Assembly: GCA_937859895.1 (NCBI GenBank)
Contig: CALMAV010000229.1
Coordinates: 1-5,016, forward strand
Source of the DNA: an uncultured Bryobacterales bacterium
GTDB lineage: Bacteria; Acidobacteriota; Terriglobia; Bryobacterales; Bryobacteraceae
Length of the DNA stretch: 5,016 nucleotides
Direction: 5' to 3'
How positions within the stretch are numbered: position 1 is the first letter of the stretch; each line of letters begins with the position of its first letter. This document shows, piece by piece, positions 1 through 5,016 of this stretch. The notes below the pieces were generated by a model. It searched no databases and was not told where the DNA came from. It saw only the letters and a list, made by a program, of their open reading frames with translations. The position numbers and the translations under genes are program-made.

Positions 1-327
1 ATCGAGCACCACTCCCTTGTGCCGGGCCAGCACGGGATCGAAGGACAGGCTCCCATCAAGCGGGAAAGTCGCAGGCCCGCGCTTCAGCTGCAGCATTTCG
101 AGCGAGCCATGGCTGGTGAACTCGGTCCGCTCCCCGCCCATGATCATCAGAAAAGGAAGTTGTCTCTCCTGGGCAAACCGCGTTAGCTGCCGGAGGAGCG
201 TTGCAACTCCGTTAGCCTCGTAGAAGGTGTCAGCAAAAAGGGCAACCCGGGGCGGAGCGGTCAGGAAATCGGACCAAGCCTCTTGATTCTTCTGACGGTC
301 ATGTCCGGCCGGCGCTTCACTTTTCAA
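1..327 (-). CDS. Glycosyltransferase family 4-type protein, N-terminal part (runs off the left edge)
   Basis: Reading the minus strand, the frame is open from just after the reductase stop to base 1 and gives 109 residues of a protein whose remainder lies outside the window. After a polar N-terminal stretch of about 26 residues comes PRVALFADTFYEANGVA (residues 26-42), the first beta strand and glycine loop typical of the acceptor-binding Rossmann domain of GT-B, GT4-family enzymes. This is followed by a helix (LLRQLTRFAQERQ) and a second strand (LPFLMIMGG). Such enzymes transfer a sugar from a nucleotide sugar to a lipid or glycan acceptor at the inner face of the membrane. The C-terminal donor-binding domain is not visible, so donor and acceptor cannot be named. 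There is no usable ATG or GTG. TTG at 327-325 is the only common start codon between the in-frame stop at 352-354 and the first strand. It lies about 24 bases after the reductase stop and lacks a clear Shine-Dalgarno site, so translational coupling is likely. The family call is firm and the exact start is inferred. Confidence 0.8.
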   Translation of the reverse strand, partial: MKSEAPAGHDRQKNQEAWSDFLTAPPRVALFADTFYEANGVATLLRQLTRFAQERQLPFLMIMGGERTEFTSHGSLEMLQLKRGPATFPLDGSLSFDPVLARHKGVVLD

Positions 328-351
328 AGCAGGGTAAGTTCCCGGAGATAC

Positions 352-1413
352 TCAGTGCCACTTACGCACGGTAACGCCGCCAGTGATGCGGGACTGCAGA
401 AGCGGTTCGAAGAACATGTAAGGCGTGGCAGGGTCGAGCTGGCTCGTCTCTCCGAGCAGCTGCTGCACGTCCAGGGGAAGGTCAAAATCCAGGGCGCGCA
501 GGTTCTCTTCTAACTGCTGCGGACGCCGGGCGCCGATGAGCGTAGAGGTCACCCCCGGTTGCGAGACGACCCAGTTGAGGGCAACCTGGGCCGGTGGCCG
601 ACCGAGACCCTTCGCAACAGTCTGTAATGCCCTTAAGATCTTCCAGTTGCGGTCAGTGAACTTCTCAAAAACAGGATTGTTCCCTGAAGCTAGAATCTCG
701 AGCCGACTCTTGCCGTCAATTGTCTTGCGGTCTCCACTGTATTTGCCGGCCAAGAAACCACTTGCCAGCGGACTCCAGGGACAGACCGCCATGCCGAGTT
801 CGGCGGCTGCCGGAATATGTTCGCGTTCAATAGTACGCTCCACCAACGAGTATTCGAGCTGCAGCGCAATCGGGGGCTCCAGACCCTGGCACTCGGCTAA
901 GGTAACAGCGCGGGATGCATACCAGGCAGGAACATCGGAAAGGCCGTAGTGGCGGATTTTGCCCTGCCGGATCAATTCGGTGAGGGTGCGAACCACTTCT
1001 TCCACCGGCGTAACGGTGTCCCAGGCGTGCAGCCAATACAGGTCGACGTAGTCGGTACCAAGCCGCTTGAGCGAGCCTTCCAGCGCCCTGTAGATATTCT
1101 TGCGCCCATTGCCGCCGGTGTTGGGATTGCCTTCGCCGGTGTTGAAGGTGAACTTGGTCGCCAGCACAACCTGGTCGCGCAGGTGCGCACTGTTGATTAA
1201 CCGCCCCAGCACTTCCTCGCTCTTGCCAAGAGCGTAGCCATCAGCCGTATCGAGGAAATTACCGCCAGCAGCGAAGTAGCTTCCAAAGATTTGCTGGGCC
1301 TCTTCGTCGCTGGAGCCCCACCGGTCATTACCGAACGTCATTGTGCCCAGGCAAATTGGGCTGACCATCAGGCCGGAACGTCCGAGAGTAGTGTAGCTTT
1401 GGAGTCCAAACAC
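352..1413 (-). CDS. Aldo/keto reductase (NADPH-type oxidoreductase)
   Basis: A complete 353-residue member of the aldo/keto reductase superfamily, a cytoplasmic TIM barrel that reduces aldehydes and ketones with a nicotinamide cofactor. The N-terminus YTTLGRSGLMVSPICLGTMTFG is characteristic of the general (COG0667-like) branch. The catalytic tetrad can be read as Asp55 and Tyr60 (in LDTADGY), Lys87 (in LATKF) and His129 (in YWLHAWD). Cofactor-binding segments are GLSD (157-160), PWSPLASGFLAGKY (212-225) and IGARRPQQLEENL (293-305). The length is normal for this branch. The start is GTG at 1413-1411; an in-frame TGA lies nine codons upstream and the next Met (residue 16) would delete the first conserved strand. 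No good ribosome site precedes it. It begins about 21 bases after the upstream gene's stop, so it is probably co-transcribed with its neighbours. The substrate cannot be predicted from the sequence. Confidence 0.95.
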   Translation of the reverse strand: MFGLQSYTTLGRSGLMVSPICLGTMTFGNDRWGSSDEEAQQIFGSYFAAGGNFLDTADGYALGKSEEVLGRLINSAHLRDQVVLATKFTFNTGEGNPNTGGNGRKNIYRALEGSLKRLGTDYVDLYWLHAWDTVTPVEEVVRTLTELIRQGKIRHYGLSDVPAWYASRAVTLAECQGLEPPIALQLEYSLVERTIEREHIPAAAELGMAVCPWSPLASGFLAGKYSGDRKTIDGKSRLEILASGNNPVFEKFTDRNWKILRALQTVAKGLGRPPAQVALNWVVSQPGVTSTLIGARRPQQLEENLRALDFDLPLDVQQLLGETSQLDPATPYMFFEPLLQSRITGGVTVRKWH

Positions 1414-1434
1414 AATGATGTGAATAAGATCAGT

Positions 1435-1926
1435 TCAGGATTTATTTCCACGACCGAGGATGCGGTCGAAGAATTGCTTCCAGCGCCACTTCATTTCCTG
1501 ACACTCAGGCCCGGGAGCAAAGCCCAGGCTGTCGTCGCTACGCTGGACCGAAAGGGACTGCAGTTCGGCACCCGTTGCCTCCACGTTCACCGTGACAAAC
1601 TGCCGGCAGCCGTCCACTGACGCAACTTTCCAGGGTGAAGCAGCCTTCTTAGCCGGACCCCAATCCTGCATGAATCGCTTCATGTCGTAGTTGGGGCAAG
1701 GATGAGCAGCCGTGCAACCCCACACTCGATAGGCATCCTCATACTTACCGCTGTTAACCAGCGCAAGAAAGTCGCTGGCCTTCTGCTTTTCCGAATGATC
1801 CTTGAGAGCAAAATAGGCGGCAACACCTAGTACGAGCATTCCGATTAAGGAGAAGATAATTCGGCGGATGATACGGCTCCGGTGTTCGTCTTCCACTCCG
1901 TACTGCTCAAGGTAAGTGCCCATCAC
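1435..1926 (-). CDS. Small single-pass membrane protein of unknown function
   Basis: The function is not recognised. The 163-residue product has a charged N-terminal segment of about 22 residues (several Arg just before the membrane), one hydrophobic span (about 23-41, FSLIGMLVLGVAAYFAL) and then a soluble domain of about 120 residues. The basic flank before the span suggests the N-terminus is in the cytoplasm and the C-terminal domain outside. That domain starts with a helix containing FLALVNSGKYEDAYRVW, which resembles the short helical repeats of small periplasmic domains. It also has four cysteines (71, 77, 107, 142), which could form two disulfides if exported. From memory, similar proteins occur as conserved hypotheticals in Acidobacteriota; this was not checked. 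The first codon is GTG (1926) followed directly by ATG (1923), and either may start the protein. An AAAGG lies very close upstream. It sits 14-17 bases after the OmpH/Skp-like gene and 21 bases before the reductase, which argues for a real operon member. Confidence 0.75.
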   Translation of the reverse strand: MMGTYLEQYGVEDEHRSRIIRRIIFSLIGMLVLGVAAYFALKDHSEKQKASDFLALVNSGKYEDAYRVWGCTAAHPCPNYDMKRFMQDWGPAKKAASPWKVASVDGCRQFVTVNVEATGAELQSLSVQRSDDSLGFAPGPECQEMKWRWKQFFDRILGRGNKS

Positions 1927-1940
1927 CTTTGACCGTCGTC

Positions 1941-2471
1941 TTACTTTGCGGGATACGCCTTGTCGTAGCCGGCTGTCGCTTCGGCCGTTATATCTAAGGC
2001 TGGCTTAAAGTAAATGGTGTTGGTAATGTCGATCACCACATCAAATCCTCGTGCTTCCGCGATCCTTTTGACCACGTCTGCCATCTGGCGACCCGCGCGG
2101 CCCAGAATATCCTGCCGCTCGTTATTGACATCGCTCTGTAGGTCTTCCGACAGGCGCTGATATTCCTTTTGCTTGGGAATGCCCGTAGCCCGCAACTGCT
2201 CGGCGCGCTCCGGCGGCAGATTGGGAGTGTTAATCTGCCTCTGCAGGTTGGCCAACTCTGTCTGCAACGATTGCATGGCTTGTGTGCGAGGGCGGTACTT
2301 AGTCTCGAGAGCAGCTTGTGCGCGCTTTAGCTCCTGGGTATCAGCCACAGCCTTCTGCGCATTGATGATAGCGACTTTGGTTGGCGCCGCTCCTACTTGC
2401 GCATGCAGCCCGGTGGTACAAACAAGGGCAGCAACTGTCAGGAGCAGGGCGCTCCGTCCGTTCGAAAACAT
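1941..2471 (-). CDS. OmpH/Skp-family periplasmic chaperone-like protein
   Basis: A 176-residue secreted protein. Residues 1-24 form a Sec signal peptide with a likely cut after Leu-His-Ala, before Gln25. Cys18 lies inside the hydrophobic core and is not in a lipobox. The mature protein starts with the beta strand TKVAIINAQKAVADT (31-45). A long, charged, Gln-rich helical region follows (about 46-140), consistent with the coiled-coil tentacles of Skp. The closing strand is FDVVIDITNTIYF (143-155), followed by PALDITAEATAGYDKAYPAK. This strand-coiled coil-strand layout and length are typical of the OmpH family. Those trimers bind unfolded outer-membrane proteins in the periplasm and deliver them to the BAM machinery, so a diderm cell is implied. 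It is the first gene of a probable four-gene leftward operon, not next to bamA or lpxD as is common elsewhere, so a specialised paralogue is possible. The ATG at 2471 has an AGGAGT 12 bases upstream. Confidence 0.9.
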   Translation of the reverse strand: MFSNGRSALLLTVAALVCTTGLHAQVGAAPTKVAIINAQKAVADTQELKRAQAALETKYRPRTQAMQSLQTELANLQRQINTPNLPPERAEQLRATGIPKQKEYQRLSEDLQSDVNNERQDILGRAGRQMADVVKRIAEARGFDVVIDITNTIYFKPALDITAEATAGYDKAYPAK

Positions 2472-2482
2472 TACTTTGAATT

Positions 2483-2488
2483 ACTCCT
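2483..2488 (-). promoter_or_regulatory. Shine-Dalgarno site of the OmpH/Skp-like gene
   Basis: The minus strand reads AGGAGT here, 12 bases before the ATG at 2471. The spacing is longer than the usual 5-9 bases, but the match to the ribosome-binding consensus is good. It supports this start over any internal Met, which would also remove the signal peptide. Confidence 0.6.
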
Positions 2489-2940
2489 GTGCATCACATC
2501 TGGGACAACAGCAATAAGCGCCGGTCCTAGGTTGGGTGTTACGACGTATTCAGGCTATCATGCGGTTCGGTAATCGAAGGGACGCAAGAGTAGGTAAATT
2601 GGATACTCCGCAAATATAGGGATTGCGCAAACGGCACGGGTGCAAGTTGGCTCCGCACTTCTCAAATTCATTACACAGTCAACAACCATGGCCTCTGGCC
2701 TATCCAGTCGGACTGTTCGGCTGCAGCCAGTCTCTTTACAGCATGGGAACCTCGTGGCCCTATCCAATCGTTTGCGAAACACGTGGAGTGAATACGCTCG
2801 CGTTTGGTCACCTTATAAGGGCTCTATTCGAAGTGTTGTTTCAAATTTTGTTAAGGGCTGAAAGTTGCTGCCTTGAAGTCTCGCGGAAACGTGCGGTGCG
2901 CAATGTAAGCACGGGCCACCACCCGGCTTAACTCCTCCAC

Positions 2941-2961
2941 TACAATAGCTTCCGAATAGCT
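2941..2961 (+). promoter_or_regulatory. Possible -10 box and direct repeat upstream of the propeller-protein gene
   Basis: TACAAT at 2941-2946 is one base away from the sigma-70 -10 consensus and would start transcription about 60 bases before the ATG at 3015. No matching -35 hexamer lies 16-18 bases upstream (the area reads ACCACC-like), so an activator would be needed if this is the promoter. The 7-base word AATAGCT occurs twice, at 2944-2950 and 2955-2961, an 11-base period close to one DNA turn. That could form a pair of binding half-sites. Both observations are weak and could be chance. Confidence 0.25.
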
Positions 2962-3014
2962 GATTGAACGGTACCGATCATCAGTTAAGTAAGGACTCTA
3001 CTGAAAGACAGTGA

Positions 3015-4073
3015 ATGCTAAAAACAATCGTTGTACTACTTAGCTTTGCCTTTGCAGAAGGTTCGCCTTTTGCACAAAGCGAGCAGGCTCGAATGCAAGG
3101 CCCTCCCGCGGCCACCAGACCGGTAGTAGACTTTTCGGATAGTTCAAGACTTGGGCGCCCATTTGCTAAGGATCCATCGGTCATCCGTTTTGGTCATCGG
3201 TACTTACTCTATTACTCGCTTCCGCCGTACCCGAAGTCCGAGGTGCCGGGAAAATTCGAGGGAAGCGGCTGGGGGATCGGAATAGCGGAGAGCAGAGACC
3301 TAGTCCATTGGGCCAAAGTTGCTGAGCTGGCTCCAACCCAAAAAGTCGAGCAGGATGGAATCGTTGCACCAGGCGCGCGCGTCATCCGCGGACAGGTACA
3401 TCTCTTCTATCAAAGCTATGGCCATGGAGCACAAGATGCGATCTGTCACGCAGTTTCGTCAGATGGTATTCACTTCACACACGATCCTTCGAACCCAATT
3501 TACCGACCGACACGCATGCCGTGGAGCGTTGGTCGGGCTATTGACGCGGAGGTGCTGCTGAACAACTCTAACCAGAAGGCTTATTTGTACTTTGCCACCC
3601 GGGACCCAGGCATGAAGAGGCAAATGATCGGAATGGCAGAGGCTGATCTGAACTCATCTTTCGGTGCTGGCAGGTGGCATGATGTCAGCACGGCAGGTCC
3701 TCTATTAGCTCCCGAATTGCCGTGGGAACAGCTTTGCATCGAAGCACCTTCCGTGGTTAAGCGAGGCGGTACGTACTACATGTTCTACGCTGGGGCGTAC
3801 AATAACGTACCTCAACAGATCGGGGTCGCTCGTAGTTCTGACGGAATCCATTGGACTCGGATGGCTGATAAGCCCCTCTTGCCGAACGGTGAACACGGCA
3901 CGTGGAACTCCTCTGAATCGGGGCACCCTGGCGTGCTTACCGTAGGCGGTCGAACCTACCTCTTCTATCAGGGGAATAACGATGGCGGAAAGACATACAC
4001 AATCAGTATGCTTCCGATTATTTGGCGAGGTGATCGGCCGACGGTCGGCTCTGCGATTCACCTGCTTCATTGA
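3015..4073 (+). CDS. Secreted GH43-like glycoside hydrolase (five-bladed beta-propeller)
   Basis: A complete 352-residue protein with an N-terminal signal (MLKTIVVLLSFAFA; cut probably after Ala14 or near Phe-Ala-Gln21), so it is exported. The remainder fits the five-bladed propeller shared by GH43, GH117, GH32/68 and GH130-type glycosidases. Likely key residues are Asp53 in AKDPSVIRFGHRYLLYYS (catalytic base position), Asp177 in AIDAEVL (pKa-tuning position) and Glu243 in CIEAPSVVKRGGTYYMFYAG (general acid position). His304 in SGHPGVL matches the conserved late-blade His. Blade signatures recur as ESRDLVHW (92-99), SSDGIHF (148-154) and SSDGIHW (274-280). GH43-type enzymes cut arabinose-, xylose- or galactose-containing plant polysaccharides, but the actual substrate cannot be told. 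No carbohydrate-binding module is present. The codon just before the ATG is TGA, so the start is fixed at 3015 or later and the signal peptide argues for 3015. The ribosome site is weak (AAGGA is 19 bases away). It appears to be a single-gene unit, convergent with the acetyltransferase gene. Confidence 0.85.
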   Translation: MLKTIVVLLSFAFAEGSPFAQSEQARMQGPPAATRPVVDFSDSSRLGRPFAKDPSVIRFGHRYLLYYSLPPYPKSEVPGKFEGSGWGIGIAESRDLVHWAKVAELAPTQKVEQDGIVAPGARVIRGQVHLFYQSYGHGAQDAICHAVSSDGIHFTHDPSNPIYRPTRMPWSVGRAIDAEVLLNNSNQKAYLYFATRDPGMKRQMIGMAEADLNSSFGAGRWHDVSTAGPLLAPELPWEQLCIEAPSVVKRGGTYYMFYAGAYNNVPQQIGVARSSDGIHWTRMADKPLLPNGEHGTWNSSESGHPGVLTVGGRTYLFYQGNNDGGKTYTISMLPIIWRGDRPTVGSAIHLLH

Positions 4074-4179
4074 CCACCCGCCGAGCGATAGCCGGTACGA
4101 CTTAACCCAGATAATCAGTGGTGGGACAAGTCTGCCCTCTCATTTGAGCATCGCTATGCGCAGGGCAGTTGTCCTTTCG
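4074..4179. other. Short gap between convergent genes
   Basis: This is 106 bases between the stops of the propeller-protein gene and the acetyltransferase gene. The only structure noticed is the inverted repeat at 4132-4168, listed separately. No further open frame was seen. Confidence 0.6.
4132..4168. terminator. Weak inverted repeat between convergent genes, possible terminator
   Basis: CTGCCCT (4132-4138) pairs perfectly with AGGGCAG (4162-4168). Inside the 23-base loop a smaller stem, GCAT (4148-4151) with ATGC (4156-4159), can form. It lies 59 bases after the propeller-protein stop and about 12 bases after the acetyltransferase stop. Plus-strand sequence beyond the stem is moderately T-rich (TTGTCCTTTCG) but has no clean U-tract, and the minus side has none. 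A bidirectional terminator is plausible by position but poor by sequence. Confidence 0.35.
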
Positions 4180-4743
4180 TCATTCCTTTTCCGCGATTTC
4201 GCGAATGACACGACAGGGATTTCCGGCCGCAAACACGCCGTCGGGCACATCGCGAGTCACCACACTTCCGGCGCCAATGACTGCTCTTGAACCAATACGA
4301 ACGCCGGGGAGAATCAGTGCTCCGCCGCCTACCCAAACATCTGAGCCTATGTCGATCGGCTTGGCATATTCCTGCTTCCGTCTCAGGTCCGCCTCTAACG
4401 GGTGTACCGGGGTCAGAATCTGAACACCTGGTCCGAAGAGGGTGTAATCTCCAATTCGTACGCGGCAGACATCTAAAACGATACAGTTGAAGTTGAAGAA
4501 GACTCGCTCTCCCAACTCAATGTTCCAGCCGTAGTCACAATAGAAAGGGGGCTGCATCCACACCGTATCGCCACCTTTTCCGAAAAGCTGTTTTAGAAGA
4601 TTGCGACGGACTTCCTGTTCTGATTCGCGCGTCGCATTCAAAGTTTGACAAAGGTCTCGAGCTCGATCTCGGTTGGCCACCAGATCGGGATCCAAGGCGT
4701 CATATAGGTCTCCAGCGAGCATTCTCTCGCGTTCCGTGGGCAT
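4180..4743 (-). CDS. Sugar O-acetyltransferase (maltose/galactoside acetyltransferase family, Maa/LacA/NodL-like)
   Basis: A complete 187-residue enzyme, the usual length for this family. It transfers acetyl from acetyl-CoA to a hydroxyl of a sugar in the cytoplasm. The N-terminal helical cap starts ERERMLAGDLYDALDPDL (residues 4-21), the maltose-acetyltransferase N-terminal motif. The left-handed beta-helix built from hexapeptide repeats follows, with PFYCDYGWNIELGERVFFNF (66-85) and the coil runs IGSDVWVGGGALILPGVRIG (132-151) and AVIGAGSVVTRDVP (154-167). The catalytic His is His114 in LTPVHPLEAD. It ends with the standard AAGNPCRVIREI. The enzyme should act as a trimer with active sites between subunits. 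Acceptor specificity cannot be read, and members are often detoxifying or modify glycans, so no gene name is given. The ATG at 4743 has an excellent GGGAGG nine bases upstream. It faces the propeller-protein gene and has no same-strand neighbour in view. Confidence 0.95.
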   Translation of the reverse strand: MPTERERMLAGDLYDALDPDLVANRDRARDLCQTLNATRESEQEVRRNLLKQLFGKGGDTVWMQPPFYCDYGWNIELGERVFFNFNCIVLDVCRVRIGDYTLFGPGVQILTPVHPLEADLRRKQEYAKPIDIGSDVWVGGGALILPGVRIGSRAVIGAGSVVTRDVPDGVFAAGNPCRVIREIAEKE

Positions 4744-4752
4744 AGCTGAAAT

Positions 4753-4758
4753 CCTCCC
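4753..4758 (-). promoter_or_regulatory. Shine-Dalgarno site of the acetyltransferase gene
   Basis: The minus strand reads GGGAGG here, nine bases before the ATG at 4743. It is the strongest ribosome-binding site in the window and fixes the start. It argues against a longer overlapping frame that begins near 4871. Confidence 0.85.
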
Positions 4759-4798
4759 AAAGGCTGTAGACTACCAACCTTGCGACTCAATGTTCTGA

Positions 4799-4817
4799 AA
4801 GAGCTCTTAGAATTATC
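4799..4817 (-). promoter_or_regulatory. Possible -10 box with adjoining 10-base palindrome upstream of the acetyltransferase gene
   Basis: On the minus strand GATAAT (4817-4812) resembles a -10 box. The predicted transcript start would fall within the perfect palindrome AAGAGCTCTT at 4799-4808, which could be an operator. No convincing -35 hexamer is present at the right distance, so this is a tentative reading. It would give a leader of about 60 bases. Confidence 0.25.
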
Positions 4818-5016
4818 TACTCTCGCCTTCACAGACGGCTCCGGCTCCCCGGTCCGGGTTAACCATCGCACGAGACTTCCCCGTTCTGCGTAACGCGGCT
4901 ACAAGAAAGTTCCAGATCTAGAATCACGGTAGCCCAGAAATTCTCGTACGGGAAAGCTAGTCACCGGAATCAATCAAGCAACGCGGGTGAGCACGCTTTC
5001 AGCCTTGACCCAGGAG

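Larger units (their letters stand above)
2472..3014. other. Long intergenic region between divergent genes, no supported gene
   Basis: About 540 bases separate the OmpH/Skp-like gene (leftward) from the propeller-protein gene (rightward). Two overlapping plus-strand open frames (2623-2931 and 2640-2861) and one minus-strand frame (2558-2782) have no recognisable domain, no ribosome site I would trust and unnatural compositions. I treat them as chance. No tRNA T-loop signature and no strong hairpin plus U-tract was seen. A perfect 10-base palindrome, CCTTATAAGG, lies at 2811-2820. The region should contain promoters for both neighbours, but on the minus strand no -35/-10 pair stands out. A long leader, a small RNA or a decayed gene remain possible. 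Confidence 0.6.
4744..5016. other. Upstream region of the acetyltransferase gene to the right edge, no supported gene
   Basis: Apart from the ribosome site and the tentative promoter described separately, nothing firm is visible. At the right edge a minus-strand frame ends SWVKAESVLTRVA with TGA at 4976-4974, which could be the tail of a gene entering from outside the window. A plus-strand GTG at 4987 opens MSTLSALTQE to the edge, but without a ribosome site. Only one of these can be real, and there are too few residues to decide. Confidence 0.4.

Noticed and set aside
425..949. Plus-strand open frame of 174 codons antisense to the reductase gene
   Set aside because: It is fully covered by the well-supported reductase on the other strand. 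Its Ser/Arg-rich translation is typical of an antisense shadow.
1941..2471. The OmpH-like protein as a lipoprotein because of Cys18
   Set aside because: The residues before Cys18 (ALV) do not fit a lipobox, and a normal Sec cleavage site follows at residues 22-24.
2472..2640. A sigma-70 promoter for the OmpH/Skp operon
   Set aside because: Several TTGCG-type words occur on the minus strand, but none has a reasonable -10 hexamer at 16-18 bases.
2811..2820. CCTTATAAGG, which matches the eukaryotic CArG-box pattern
   Set aside because: All the genes look bacterial, and a single 10-base palindrome is easily chance.
2623..2931. Plus-strand open frame of 102 codons, with an overlapping 73-codon frame at 2640-2861
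   Set aside because: There is no domain, signal peptide or good ribosome site. The two frames overlap each other and both have random-looking composition.
3705..4070. Minus-strand open frame of 121 codons inside the propeller-protein gene
   Set aside because: It is antisense to a gene with clear motifs, and its translation has no recognisable feature.
4638..4871. Minus-strand frame overlapping the start of the acetyltransferase gene
   Set aside because: It is out of frame with the acetyltransferase, shows no motif, and conflicts with the strong GGGAGG site that sets the ATG at 4743.
4974..5016. Possible C-terminal tail of a minus-strand gene entering from the right edge
   Set aside because: Only 13 residues are visible, and a competing plus-strand GTG start at 4987 is equally possible. 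It is recorded in the edge-region note rather than called as a gene.

Overview
The window looks like a piece of a bacterial chromosome with moderate GC content. The best guess at its source is Acidobacteriota (Terriglobia-like). That rests on recalled family resemblance, especially the N-terminus of the glycosyltransferase and the small membrane protein beside the Skp-like gene, and no search was possible. I see no rRNA, tRNA, CRISPR array, transposase or phage gene.

Region 1 (1-2471, minus strand) is a tight run of four genes pointing left. In transcription order they are a secreted OmpH/Skp-family chaperone (2471-1941), a small protein with one membrane span and no recognised function (1926-1435), an NADPH-type aldo/keto reductase (1413-352) and the N-terminal part of a family-4-type glycosyltransferase that leaves the window at base 1 (327-1). 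The gaps are only about 14, 21 and 24 bases, so they are probably one operon. The last three share a reading frame, use GTG, GTG/ATG and TTG starts, and lack good Shine-Dalgarno sites, which suggests translational coupling. The glycosyltransferase is easy to miss because it has no ATG start.

Region 2 (2472-3014) is about 540 bases with no convincing gene. It separates the leftward operon from a rightward gene and must carry the upstream signals of both.

Region 3 (3015-4073, plus strand) is a single secreted five-bladed beta-propeller protein of the GH43-like glycosidase superfamily, with the expected two Asp and one Glu visible. Region 4 (4180-4743, minus strand) is a maltose/galactoside O-acetyltransferase-type hexapeptide-repeat enzyme that converges on it. 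A weak inverted repeat lies between the two stops. The last 270 bases hold the acetyltransferase upstream region and no gene I can support.

The common thread is envelope and carbohydrate work (periplasmic chaperone, glycosyltransferase, secreted glycosidase, sugar acetyltransferase), but nothing shows that the two halves act together. I found no clear sign of a new defence, mobile or regulatory system. The useful points are the hidden glycosyltransferase, the unusual setting of the Skp-like gene, the unknown membrane protein and the orphan propeller protein.
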